NCBI GenBank assembly: GCA_905250025.1
Contig: CAJNOJ010000013.1
Coordinates: forward strand, 310,001 to 374,000
DNA from: Adineta ricciae
Lineage: Eukaryota; Rotifera; Eurotatoria; Adinetida; Adinetidae
Length of the DNA: 64,000 nucleotides
Reading direction: 5' to 3'
Below the pieces are notes generated by a model. It worked only from the letters and a program-made list of their open reading frames with translations. It was not told the origin of the DNA and made no database searches. The first letter of the stretch is position 1. Each line of letters begins with the position of its first letter. The position numbers and the translations under genes were made by a program. Of the stretch, positions 25,215 to 36,829 are shown piece by piece.

Positions 25215-28200
25215 TCAAGAAAATGCTGTTTTGGCATAGTTTAATCCATAACGTTCTATCGTTCTTAAAATATCCAAAGTGGACGCATTCGAAGTAAGTA
25301 AAAGATCATATTGCGTATCCGGATAGGTATTGTACTCATTTGAAGTGTATTCTTGCGGAATGATATCCGTTGTTGTATCAGAATACTGCCACGAGCTTTG
25401 TGCTAATGACCATGGATCAATATTTAATCGTTGTTCGACAGCGCTTAGAAATACAGAGAAAGTTCGAATAGATAATTTTGTTTTATACGTTGACTTTAAT
25501 TCGTCGTTCAAAATACCGTACATGCAACTATGTTGTGACAGACACATTTTATATAATTGTATAAGTGCTCGACCGTTCATCTCCGTGCATAGTGGCATCA
25601 TGGGTGTTAAACGTTCAGTTGAAAGAAAATCCAACACGTCGGAAGCTGTCCAGTCCTTGATTAATTTCCGATTGAAGTTTGACATTGTCTTTCTCTGTGT
25701 GAAGCTTGAAAGAATGTTGGTGTTATCATCCATTGATGGTTTCTCATGACCACTGATTAATACTGATTTCTTATCGGACTTTTCGTCTCCTTTGACTCGG
25801 TCGGCTTTCGATGGTAATGGCCGTTTACTTTGAAGACTGATTTCAGTCATTAGTTTTCCACATGCCGTCTCAAAATCAAATCGACCAAAATCAACATAGA
25901 TTCGCGATCCAATCAAGAAGCCAAGCCAGCCATCTGGCCGATATTTTGGTCTCATGATCAATGGGATTAGTCGTCGTTTACAATTGAAAGCGTATTCAGC
26001 TTCCGCTTGGCAATATGTGCTTTGTTTATAGGAATCAGACATGCACATGATCACAAACTCAGAGTTCTCCACAGCGTCCGCCATTGCGCTCATTGCTAAA
26101 GAGAAAAGCAAATGTGAAGATCTCCGTTGACGAAAGAAAAGGTTCACTAACCAGGTCCATGCATATTGTCGAGATCGATCCAGACTTTGAAGCCTTGATC
26201 AACAAGAAATTTGTGAATCTTGTAAGTCATTTCTTTGTCTGCATGACAATAAGATATCATAATATCGTACTGGAACATTCGTTCACCGCTAGAATTTATT
26301 GCTGGTTTAATGGTTGTCACCAGTTGTTTTTGACCATCACCTGTAATAACTTCTTCGACGATAGTTTGTGTAACTTTCTGCTGATTATGAACTTCATCTT
26401 CTTCCTGTTTGGCGATCTTTTTAAGAAATGTCGGTTCTAAATCACAAACAAGATGGTACAATTATTATCGCATATCTGCAACGGTGCAACTTCTACTCCA
26501 TATACCTCGGATAAGTTTCCATACAAGACCATCAGCTGCCTTTTTTAGTGCTTCATCGTGGCTTTCTCTCGATATATTTTCAATTGTTTTGAGAAAAGTT
26601 GGATCAGAGCGTAAAATCAACGCACTCTCATCATGAAACGTAAGCGACCATAAGATTTCGACTATTGACACGTGTGCTTTGCCCGTTAATTTATGAACTA
26701 GGCCAAGTAGAAATGAGAGAACGTCTTGTTTACTTATTTCAGCTTTTATTTGTTCATGTTGAATTAGACCTAAATATATCGAATTCACTATGAAACGAAG
26801 TTTGAATATGCATGCCTACCTTTTAATATTTCCAACAACTGTTCTGTTTCATTTTTCTTTTCGAACTTATCATCCACAGTTGTTTTCAAAGATTTAACTA
26901 TTGTATGCAATAATCGATCTGATTCAGGCATTGTTTTTATATCTTCTTCACGTGCTGTGTATGCAAGAAGTGTGTATGCATTCAGCACTATTCCTTCGTA
27001 TCGACATGATGTCAAACGAAGAAACGACTCCGTCTTGTGACTTTCTTTCATATGCGCAAGAATATTCGATTCATTCTTCATTATCACCAGAAATCGCATG
27101 GCACTGTTCAACAGCAGTGTCTCACCGTTCGACAGCGTTTCGCTAATATTCTCGTACAACGACGCTTCGTCCACCAGTCGAAGAACATGATCGATCAGTG
27201 GTAAGTGTTCGCTCACTAGTTTCACATTGTTGTCAAACTCGCCTGTGCCATGGTTGATCATGCTCAGCAACGCGTCGACACACCGAATCATCGACTGACT
27301 CCAGTGAGAACACGAAGGCATGGCCTTGTCCAACATGGTGACATAGTGTGGCAGCATTGTGGACAAGAGAGTGTGCATGGTCTCTTCGAGTGCCGAGCCG
27401 TGATAGGAGCTGATGAATGCAGGACATTTGAGAAGAAAGAACTTGTGCGATGTTGTGAGTGAGTTGGAGAGAGTAGCGAACGAATGGACGAAATGAGTGG
27501 AAGTGAGACAGAGTTGAACGGGATGAAGGAGCTGGATGAAGGTATCTTTGTTGGAGTGAGGATGTTGACTGAGATGCTGTTGATAGAGAGTATAGGTGTG
27601 TATGAGATGAGTGAAGTGTCTGAAGGGTTGTTTGTTGTTGTCGTCGAGAAACTTGCCCGTGTTGGCTATGTGAGTGAGTGAAGTAGCAATAGTGTCGAGA
27701 AGTGTAGAGTCAGATAACCATAATGGTACTAGTGTGATGTCATCGATGACTTTGATTATTCGGTGTAGTACTTTGGTAGTGATATGAAACATTGATGCTT
27801 CATTGTCTGGCAAGTAGGAGAAACGTTCCCATTGTTGAAGGATATCGTTAAGTGTTGTTCGGACCAAGGAAAACTCTTCACTTTGTATAGCTGATGCCAA
27901 TGTTGATCTCGGTGCATAATAAAGTATTCTTAGAAATTCGATCGAAATAGGTAACTGCTGCTGTTGATCTTGATAATGTATTTGTTTGAGTTGACTCATA
28001 TGAGTATTCAATAGATTGATTAATTCAAAGTTGGACAGTGTTTTCAGCTTTCTTTTGACGGTTGGAGTTTGAGAATGCGTAAAATGAGAGGATGTGAATG
28101 TCTGCTGAGGATTGATAAATGGCTGATAAGGTGTAATCGGATGAGATACATACGGTTGATTATACCACGGATAAAAGTGTCGTTGTGGCAGCTGGTATGG

Positions 28201-28215
28201 ATAAAACTGATACAT
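25215..28215 (-). CDS. ARM-like/TIR/SAM protein, copy B
   Basis: Exons (minus) are 28215-26820, 26769-26506, 26436-26152 and 26095-25215, giving 941 aa. Intron positions and phases equal those of copy A, and exon 2 is 264 nt in both, which proves duplication of an intron-bearing gene. The N-terminus is a Tyr/Pro/Gln-rich segment unlike copy A (MYQFYPYQLPQRHFYPWYNQ). An armadillo-like helical region follows. The TIR domain (about 615-745) has YDIMISYCHADKEMTYKI, WIDLDNMHG and SDSYKQSTYCQAEAEYAF. The SAM-like domain (about 805-880) has WTASDVLDFLS and MNGRALIQLYKMC. The tail is short and Tyr/Ser-rich. The linker before the TIR differs greatly from copy A. A nearer acceptor (TTTCATAG) would give a 32-bp first intron; the 50-bp choice matches copy A. 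Function may be innate-immune or NAD+-linked cell-death signalling by analogy with SARM1; this is inference. Confidence 0.85.
26963..27720. repeat. 758-bp block identical to 23066-23823 (direct repeat, copy B)
   Basis: It is the second copy of the block, about residues 165-417 of TIR copy B. Flanking exon sequence aligns only at protein level (for example SILTLSTTLIPSWLSDS in A against KVIDDITLVPLWLSDS in B). The repeat is therefore not the whole duplicated unit but a homogenised part of it. Copies are 3,897 bp apart. Confidence 0.9.
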
Positions 28216-30166
28216 GATTGTTCTCTAGAAATTTCTGTAAAATGATATATCAATAGTTGTCAATTGTATGCTACTGATAGTATACATTCAAGAAATTAAA
28301 GATGCATTACAAAATACAAACATCAATTTGTTACCTCGTTTTATGATAAAATGTTATTATATTGATGCCACAAGGTAATACTTAATGATATATCGACGGT
28401 AAAAATAATGTTTTATATTCCTCAAAAAAAAAACGACAGCAAGTAAGTTACTTTTAAAGAAATAAGTGGCCGATGTATAGTTTTGATGATTGTATTAAGA
28501 TAGTTACGGTATACTGTCAAGGAAGTCACAATATGTTGTTATCGGATCTATCCACGAGCATCTAGGGACATATTTTCATGATCAGTCGCAAATTATTTTG
28601 TAACAGTACTAAAACATCCGCGTGAAGAAGCAAAAGCTTTCGTAGATCTTTATGCCATATAGAAGAAAACAAACAGTTGAAAAAAGATCTATGATAAGAT
28701 TCGTTTAAATCTTTACCTAAAAGCGTTTTATCGCGTTTCGTTTTCAGAATACAAATACATCAGAAAACCTTCGATGTATGACCATGCAGTACAATTTATC
28801 TGAAGAATATATCAGTCACAATAATTTACATCATGCTGTGTGCATTCGAATAACTATGACAAGAAGGAAAAGAACGATAAAAAAGACGGACAAAATTTAA
28901 TGAGGTAAAACTATCAATCGAGATGGTATCATCTAAGGATTTCTTGTTGCTTAAGTTTCGCTTTTATTGATTTATGTTATGTTCGTCAAGTAGCGGAACA
29001 TTGAATACTTGAGGGTTGTGGATTTCGGTCATATCATGTATCATCATATACTCAGAGCAAAAAAGAAACACGTTTCACGCATTATAAATGATCACTATGA
29101 CGATGACGTACGATTCATCATTAATGATTACTGTTGTTTTTCTTCCTTTTTCGTAACAACTGACATTTTTGTCTAAAAGCTATTTTACCAAAGTCAAGTT
29201 GGTTAAAAACATTCCATGAATTATGCCTATCATAGTATTATCATTGGCAAAAATTGACTATAAATAAAATATACGCGAGTTTTTTTCTTAACTTCGAACG
29301 GTTATCACTTCATTTATCTGAAATTTTATAGCGCAATTAACGTTTTACGATAGGTACATATTTCCTAGCTGTTTACTAATTCAAACGAACATATTCATGC
29401 GTGGGCTGCATTCGACACTTGACGAATTACGACACGATTAGCGTACGACAATTGAGTTAGGATCAACGTCAGCTACGATGCAGTCGAGTAACCCGTGGTT
29501 TGTCATCGCATCTATTTTTGTGAAAGTATCAAGGTAATCACGTTGTTTTTGTCGAAACAAAATGTGAAAATAAGTGAACTAACTTGCTATTGATTAAAGT
29601 TTCTGACCAAACGTTTAACGATATGTTCTTTCACTCGTTTTTTCTTTTGAAAAAAAATATCATGCTTCGTTGATTTAGCAGACAACGTATACGTCACAGA
29701 AAATTAGATTTCTTATCGTATACGAAACGACTTATAGGTCACCACTTTTGTTTGTATAGACGAAAGCAGGACAAAAAAAAATAAGACAATTTTGTTGGTT
29801 AAATTCAATATATGTAATCCTTCTCATTTGAACATAAGACAAGTAAATACGAGTCAGTAATGATGAAAACACATTATTTTTCACAGTAATTACAATCAGA
29901 ACATAAAATGTCCTTCGTATAGAATATATATGTTTTCGTTTTAGTTGATTGGCGTGATCACACTAGTGTATACAGGCTTCAGAACAATCATTGCTTTCAG
30001 GTGAATGATAAACAAGCGGGGAAAGTTCGATGAAAAAATATAATAAAAAAAAGGTAAATTATTGGTTAAATGTTGATCATTACTGCAGTTGTCAATCACC
30101 TCGCTAAACGTGGGCTAACCGAAAACAACTGCTTTGCTAGTACTAACTACTTGATCTGTCTCAACG
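28216..30166. other. Divergent intergenic region, TIR copy B and TRPV-like gene
   Basis: About 2 kb upstream of both genes, presumably holding both promoters. It is AT-rich with short A and T runs. No supported coding exon, repeat family or RNA gene was seen. Confidence 0.4.
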
Positions 30167-33100
30167 ATGGCTGAAGAAGAACCGATAAAGAAAACTGCTG
30201 CTGTTAGTAGCATATGGTCGCGTTTAATTTTAAACGTAGCACAAAGTAAAGCTGCCAAAGATGATTCATCAAAGTTATCGGCCGTTGAACAACAAACCGA
30301 AAATTCGCGAAAGGGTGGAACTATTTGGGAAGCTGTTCGAAAAGCTGATGAAGAAGCTATGATACGTCTTGTAACCAAAGATCCCAAAAATGTTGATGCA
30401 CGTGGTCCTGTCGGTGATTGTCCAATACATATGTGCTTCTTATATGGATCTGATACTCATCTTAGTATGGCACGATATCTGATAACTAAATTCCCTCATA
30501 CGATAACGCAAATATACAATGAAGACGTAAGTTGAAAATTGAAATCTTTCCTGATGTATCTATACATATGTTGTTTGCTTGTTTAGGAGTATTATGGTGA
30601 AAATGCTCTTCATATCGCCATCATTAAACGAAATGCAACGATGGTTGAATGGCTGCTTGGGGATGAACAAAATCAACGCTATCAACGAAAACAATTGACA
30701 GCATGTGCTAGTGGCAATTTCTTCAAAGTGTATGTCGCGATTCCGTGAGGAAAACAGATTTTTCTTTTTCAAACGAAATTTATTTCAGTGGTCGACCATG
30801 TTATTATGGTGAAACCCCATTGGCATTTGCTTGCTGCACGAACCAATGGAATATCGCTGAAATCTTACTCAAATACGGTGCAGACATGGATGTTGTTAGT
30901 ATAATCGATTGTTTTTATGTGCCTCTATTGACCCACTCAGTAGTGTATGACCACAGATGACAGAATCGATGCATTCAATCAGTAACCATTTACCGTAGAG
31001 TTACGCGATGCACTTAATCTTTTTTACTCGACTTTTTTTTCTTTTTGAACTACCGCCACAGACTGCCATATATGCAGGCAACTACATCACATGACCTACT
31101 TAGAAAGTCAGATATGAGTGAGGAGGAGGGGCAAGACAAACCGAAAGAATGAGAGAAACTATCTTTATAGCAATCTAGGCGTGGATTGAATATAGAGATT
31201 GAAATTTATCGTCATTCAACTGTCACCGACGAACACATTCGAACAGTACAAGAAGATAACGTGTTAGACAGCATATTTTTGGTATATTTCATGTAATTTC
31301 AACATACATGTATTCTATTACGTCGCTTTTTCAAAAACAAAATATGCGGAAAATAGAGTCTTATCTAGCAATCAGTAGTCATTGCATCAATTTTCTTACT
31401 GAGTCAAAACTGTATATGACATACTGAGAACATGTGCAAAAAAGTTTTTCTCAATTTTACTTGTGTTCCTGCCTTTGACCACTCAGTGACTTCTTCATAA
31501 ATAGACGAAAGTAGTCATTTAACGCGTATGATACGTCTAATTTAGAAAGTTTCTTTCATGCAATCAAACGAATTCGACTAGATAAGTATTCTTTTTTATG
31601 CATAGACGGATTCTAATGGCAATAACATCTTACATTTACTTGTTATTCACAAATTACCAAAAATGTACACGAAAGTTAAACAACGTTGGATAGAGATACA
31701 AGAAGCAGACAAAGACTCCAGTGATGAAGAAGAAAACAAGTCCAGCGCATCAAAGAAAGTCACACCATTATGGAAACGTTTGAATAAAAACGGATTGACG
31801 CCGTTAACATTAGCAGCGAAACTCGGTCATGCGGACATGTTTTCGTTTTTGCTCGAAGAACGTAAAATAACACAATGGAGTTATGGACCCGTTTCATGTG
31901 TGCTTTATCCGTTGGATCAAGTAGATTTAGAATTTCAAAACGATGATGAAGATGATGATGATGACAATGTAGGCGCACAAAAGCTTTTGCAATGATAGCA
32001 ATCTTTGATTGTTTGTACTTTTCCAGGATGATGATTCAAAACCAGTTGGTGCATTAGAAATCATCGTTAAAAATGCGCATGTAGAACTGATTATGCATCC
32101 ACGTTTGATTGATTTAGTTAATAAAAAATGGGAACGTTTCGCGCGCCGAATCTTCTTCCATCGATTTCTTCTTACATTTACGTACTTATCCATTTTTCTC
32201 ATAACAACAATCATGGATCAAGCGCGCATAGAAACGGTAATCAACATTAGAATACGAACGTTGTCTTTTATAATCCAGATGAGCTTTAGGTCGAAGGCGA
32301 AGGTGACGAAGCGGTCATAACTAATATAGAACCACCTGGCATGATACATCAAGGTATATGTGCTGCCGGTCGTCTATTTGTCCTAGCGGGAGCAATATGG
32401 AAAGGAAGATCTGAGTATCACGAAATGACCAGTTTAGGTATTAAAAAATATTTCCAAACAACTGTAAGTAGCTTGTTGCTAAAATTCAATGGCGAATCTA
32501 CAAATTTCTTCTTTTGTGCCAAATAGGGTTCGGGTTTATTGGAAAATTGCTTATCATGTTTATTTTGTTTGTGCATCTATCTGATCAACATAGTTCGTCT
32601 GTTCGAATTTCACGCTGAAAGCGCTCTATTGGCCATTGCAGCGATTGTTGGCTGGGGTTACATGTTGTTCTTCGTCATGGCTTTCCGTTTGACAGGTCCA
32701 TTCGTTGTGATGATTTATGAAATGTTATTCAACGATGTCCTACGATTTTTTATTATCTATATCGTCTTTTTAGCTGGATTTTCACAAGCATTCTTCGTTC
32801 TATTCGATAATAACGGTAAAGTCGAGTCTGATTAACGAACTCATTCGTTCATGAATCGTTTCGCTTAGGTTTCGGCGGTTTTCTCATCAGTGTAAAACAA
32901 AGTTTTCTTGGCATGCTTGGTGACTTTGACCTTGATGCATACTCTGACACATCATTCTACTACATCAGTGTATCTTTACTTGTCATCTATATCATTGTTG
33001 TCACCATTCTATTACTCAATCTATTGATTGCCATGATGGGTGACACGTACGGAAATGTTATCGAAGGTGCAACACAAATCTGGTGAGTTGAAATGTTGAA

Positions 33101-33373
33101 CAAAGACGATCAGAATGATCTTCTTGATTGAATAGGCATTTGGAACGAGCACGTATTGTCTTTGCCATTGAAAGCGAAATGTCTACCGAAGAACGCAATT
33201 TACAAGCGAATAAATATTGGACCAATGTTGACGGTGAACGATATCTGCAAGTTGAAGAAGTTGATGATGAATGTTTCCGTGATGCCGGTGATGAAAATGA
33301 TGCTGGCGAAGATAATAAAGAGGAAGGAGACGGAAAGAAAAATGAAAATGATCGACGTGGAAGTTTAATTTAA
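30167..33373 (+). CDS. TRPV-like cation channel with ankyrin repeats
   Basis: Nine exons: 30167-30526, 30587-30729, 30789-30894, 31606-31968, 32027-32236, 32290-32463, 32527-32815, 32869-33082 and 33136-33373, giving 698 aa. The cytoplasmic N-terminus has ankyrin repeats: DARGPVGDCPIHMCFLYG, YYGENALHIAIIKRNATMVE, YYGETPLAFACCTNQWNIAE, DSNGNNILHLLVIHKLP and NGLTPLTLAAKLGHADMFS. Six membrane segments follow. The pore loop reads SFLGMLGDFDLD and S6 reads LLLNLLIAMMGDTYGNV, the TRPV signature. The W-H-L-E-R-A-R after S6 sits where the TRP helix lies. The C-terminus is acidic (DENDAGEDNKEEGDGKK). Closest in pattern to invertebrate Osm-9/Ocr, Nanchung/Inactive types; subtype not settled. The 711-bp intron 30895-31605 is far longer than the others. 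An AATAAA lies near 33463. Confidence 0.88.
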
Positions 33374-33512
33374 CATCAGCAATCGGGAAGAACTAAGAAC
33401 AGGCTAAATCAAATCATTTTCTATTGTTCTATTCTTAGTGCAATTCGATACAGTTTATTAGAATAAATCTACGTTTCTCAACAGATTCTATTAACAGAGA
33501 AAAAATACAACG

Positions 33513-33797
33513 ATGAAAATTTACTCATCAGTTGGAGTCAATTGCCGTCTAATGATAGTTTTCGTTTGTTTAATGACTTGTTCGCAATCGTATAATAAGA
33601 TGAATTATGTTACATTCACCACCTCTTCAGACATTGACTCTATTCGTTTAATACTGAGAATAAAAATGAGACCAACTTTATCTTTCAACCTTGAACATGG
33701 TAACATGATCATAAAAGTGAAGTATCGCTCATATCAACGAAGACAAATGTCGACCTCAAAATCTATACAGAATCCATTTCCTGAGGATGTGAAATGA
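33513..33797 (+). CDS. Possible small secreted protein, hypothetical
   Basis: A single 94-residue frame. Residues 1-26 look like a signal peptide (MKIYSSVGVNCRLMIVFVCL then MTCSQS). The mature part is basic and has no recognisable domain or peptide-processing sites. It lies in the same direction as the TRPV-like gene, 140 bp after its stop, past a candidate poly(A) signal. It may be chance or an exon of an unseen gene. Confidence 0.22.
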   Translation: MKIYSSVGVNCRLMIVFVCLMTCSQSYNKMNYVTFTTSSDIDSIRLILRIKMRPTLSFNLEHGNMIIKVKYRSYQRRQMSTSKSIQNPFPEDVK

Positions 33798-34394
33798 CAT
33801 TTCATTTCTACGAATACTTTTTAACGTAAGCTTTTATAATCGATTGTACTACTTTACTTAAATCAACAAGGAATTGCACTTTGTTTACCTGTGCAGAAGT
33901 AATTTCTCGTTTAGCCTATACAAAATTTGTAAAAGTATCTGAATTAATGTTTCTTGATTCGATTGATTGTACACATAGAAAAGGAAGTCTTTTTTTTCGT
34001 GTTGAACCAATTCTTGTCGAGTATGAATTTTGAAACTATTTGAACAGGAGAAAAAAAAAGAATGTGACACAACACGATCGGTTCGAAAATATGCTTGATC
34101 ATACTTTGTCGATAATTTAATGTCACCTATTGGTATGGTAACATAATGTGACTTGTATGTAGACTACTCTCCGGTTTTTTTTCTTTTTTTCTTTCTTTCT
34201 TCTCGACACATTTTTAACAAAACAAAAGGGCAAACTGTTAATGACTCATACGATGTTAGTCGACTGCAAGAGGTTACTATTTTCCGATAGGCATATTCAA
34301 CCAACATAAAGAATGAGTAATACGTACTAGTCAGGCATAAATATGATTGTCATTTCCTTTGTCGTAACGACAATTTGCTTTTTAGATAACGAAT
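33798..34394. other. Upstream region of the calpain gene
   Basis: About 600 bp with a T/C-rich stretch near 34175-34205 and a GCTTTTTAG acceptor at 34376-34384, ten bases before the calpain ATG. No gene is seen; minus-strand frames at 33885-34126 have no coding features. Confidence 0.35.
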
Positions 34395-36618
34395 ATGAGG
34401 AGCAATAAGTTTAATGCGCACCCAGATGCGAATCATCGAAGAAAACAAGAACAAAATTTACATTCAAATCAAACTGTAGCACAGCGATCACGTCGCTTTG
34501 AGAATATTTCGTCAACTCATCATCCTCAAACATCTACAGTATGGGACAGATCGGACTTTCGTAGGATGGCTTACTGTTTTCTTTTTTATTTTAGAGAACG
34601 TTGGTGAATACAAAGGCTTCATCGGCGACATCTGAATCATTGGCTGTGCAAGACCGTCAACAGTCCGATGAAGCAAAAGCAGAAAAACTTCAACGTGATA
34701 TAGTCAATTTTTGTCGAAAGGTATAGAATATTCTATACAATTTTTGACTTCTCTCAAAGAAATATTTTGTTTCAGGAGGGAACACACTTTGTTGATGATC
34801 AATTTCCTCCAATTTATCGCTCAATCGGCGAAATTGAGTCACTGAATAGCCATCCACTGACATGGTTGAGAATTGCTCATATAACTCCATTTTTGCAATC
34901 CGATCTTCATTTAAATTGGTCTGTCTATTCATCACCAAAGCCGAGTGATATACAACAGGGTGCTCTTGGTGATTGTTGGCTAATGGCTGCTTTGGCTTTG
35001 ATTACTGAACGACCACAAATGCTCGAACATATTCTATTAACTAAAACTATCAATAATCAAGGCGTTTATCTTGTTCGTCTTTGCCATAACGGGCTTTGGA
35101 AAACTGTCATTGTTGACGATTGCTTTCCTTGTACACAATACAATCAACTTGCATTTACGCAAGCACATCGTCGACAACTATACGTACCATTGATAGAAAA
35201 AGCCTGTGCGAAATTATTTGGTTCGTATGCAGATTTAATCGGCGGGCAAACAGAAGAAGGATTACAATTACTAACTGGTGCTCCATGTGAACACATCGAT
35301 CTGAATCCAACAGCGAACAGTGTTGATGATGAAATCGTTTGGGCAAAACTTTTGTCTGCATGTGAATCATAGTATGTAGAAACAAAACCAGATAATCTAT
35401 CAAATATGATTTCCGTATCTGTTTAGTTTACTGATCAATGCATCCACTGGTCGATTGGACGTTAGTGAAGAAGAATATGCACGTAATAACATTCCTAGTG
35501 GTCATGCATTCTCCGTACTTGCTGCATATTCGAACGCAGCGATATCTGTGCCATTTGTATTAGTTCGCGACCCGCATGCGCGTTCCTACTATCAAGATCA
35601 ATACCTTACTGTGCCCATACTAAATAAGTTGAATTCTCTCGGACGAAATAATCGATCCCCGGGTACATTCTGGATATCATGGCCAAAATTTCTTCACTTT
35701 TTCAACTCAATTACGATATCTTTATATGATAGTGATGATTATGATGTTCGAGAAGTGAATTGTTTCACCCAGTCATCGACACAACTAATGCCAACATTTC
35801 ATTTTCATCTATCGAAGTAAATATAGAAGAAACAAACATGTCTTTTTGTGTACATAAGTCGCTATTTCTAGAGCATCATTGATCAACATTAGCTTGCTAT
35901 ATCATCGTCCGAATCGCCGAGAACGCAACTATCATACACAATCATTCGTTCTATGTAATGTAGAACAAGGAGCATCGAAAGACGTCGGAACCCATCAAGC
36001 CATACTTTGTACAAATCGTGGTGCATTTACACATTGGAGCGGCTCGCTACAACCTGGTTATTATGCACTCATACCGTTCTCCGCTAGTTTCTGGAACGAA
36101 GCTAATGGATCTACGAAAGATTATACTCTAGTCATTCATTCTAAGGTTCAACTAAATGTTCAAGTCACTCATGAAGCTCCAACCTTATTAGCTGATTGTT
36201 TGATTGCAACTGTTCTACGAAATCATAATTATCCACAAAAGGTCTGTTCTGCAATAAAAACCATTTCTTTTATTTATTTATTTCTTAGGCAAAAGATTAC
36301 AACTATTACGTCACAACTAATGAACATAATTTCACAATATTTATTGCAGAAAACTTATCTTTAATAGACTTTCTAAATATCGAAATCGATCTAAACGACA
36401 GTGTGCGTATTCGGAACTCACGAAAATCGTTGTCAACATTCGATTGTATCCCACCTCGGCATCGACAAATTGTATTTCTCGTCGAGTGGACAAACGAGTA
36501 TGGAGAGATAGCTAAAATGGAGTATCTATATCGCACTCACCACACAAGACACCCTACACCCTCAATACCAGAAAATTATCATCTTCAGAATGGATTTCAC
36601 TCATATCGTCCATTTTAG
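34395..36618 (+). CDS. Atypical calpain-family cysteine peptidase (C2)
   Basis: Exons are 34395-34538, 34595-34720, 34776-35371, 35427-35816, 35872-36241 and 36289-36618, giving 651 aa. Residues 1-90 are a polar, probably disordered leader. The CysPc core follows with FVDDQFPPIYRSIG, SDIQQGALGDCWLMAALA (catalytic Cys), WKTVIVDDCFPC, VPLIEKACAKLFGSYADL, LTGAP and SGHAFSVLAAY (catalytic His). Where active calpains have the Asn of an RNPWG motif, this protein reads VLVRDPHARSYY, so the Asn is Asp and the Trp is His. FWISWPKFLHFFNSITI ends the core as in calpain-15/SOL-type enzymes. The C-terminal 280 residues form beta-rich regions of the calpain-15 kind. There is no zinc finger and no penta-EF-hand. 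Cys and His are intact, so activity may be altered rather than lost. A 5' acceptor lies just before the ATG. Confidence 0.85.
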
Positions 36619-36634
36619 TTTCACAGATGAACTC

Positions 36635-36702
36635 GAATTTCATTTGTTGTTTTCATATCGAATTGCATATATTTTTTTCATTTGCAATACATCTTTCACA
36701 TC
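36635..36702. repeat. Diverged duplicate of the 3' end of the WD40 gene
   Basis: This stretch closely matches 36826-36892, which holds the last codons and stop of the minus-strand WD40 gene (shared TTTTCATATCGAATTGCAT and GCAATACATCTTTCACATC). It has a few mismatches and a small length difference. It lies about 190 bp further 3' with respect to that gene, between it and the calpain stop. Confidence 0.7.
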
Positions 36703-36829
36703 CCTGTTAACCCCTAACCTGTGAGTGATTGAAAAACTTTCCAAGCGATAATTTTCTATACAGTAGTGTCAAATTGGAAAATTGAATTCAAATTTCAAGT
36801 TCTACATGTATGCAACTTTCGAACGGATC

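Noticed and set aside
26788-26819. An ultra-short 32-bp intron in TIR copy B.
   Set aside because: The next AG at 26770 gives a 50-bp intron at exactly the position and phase of the 51-bp intron in copy A.
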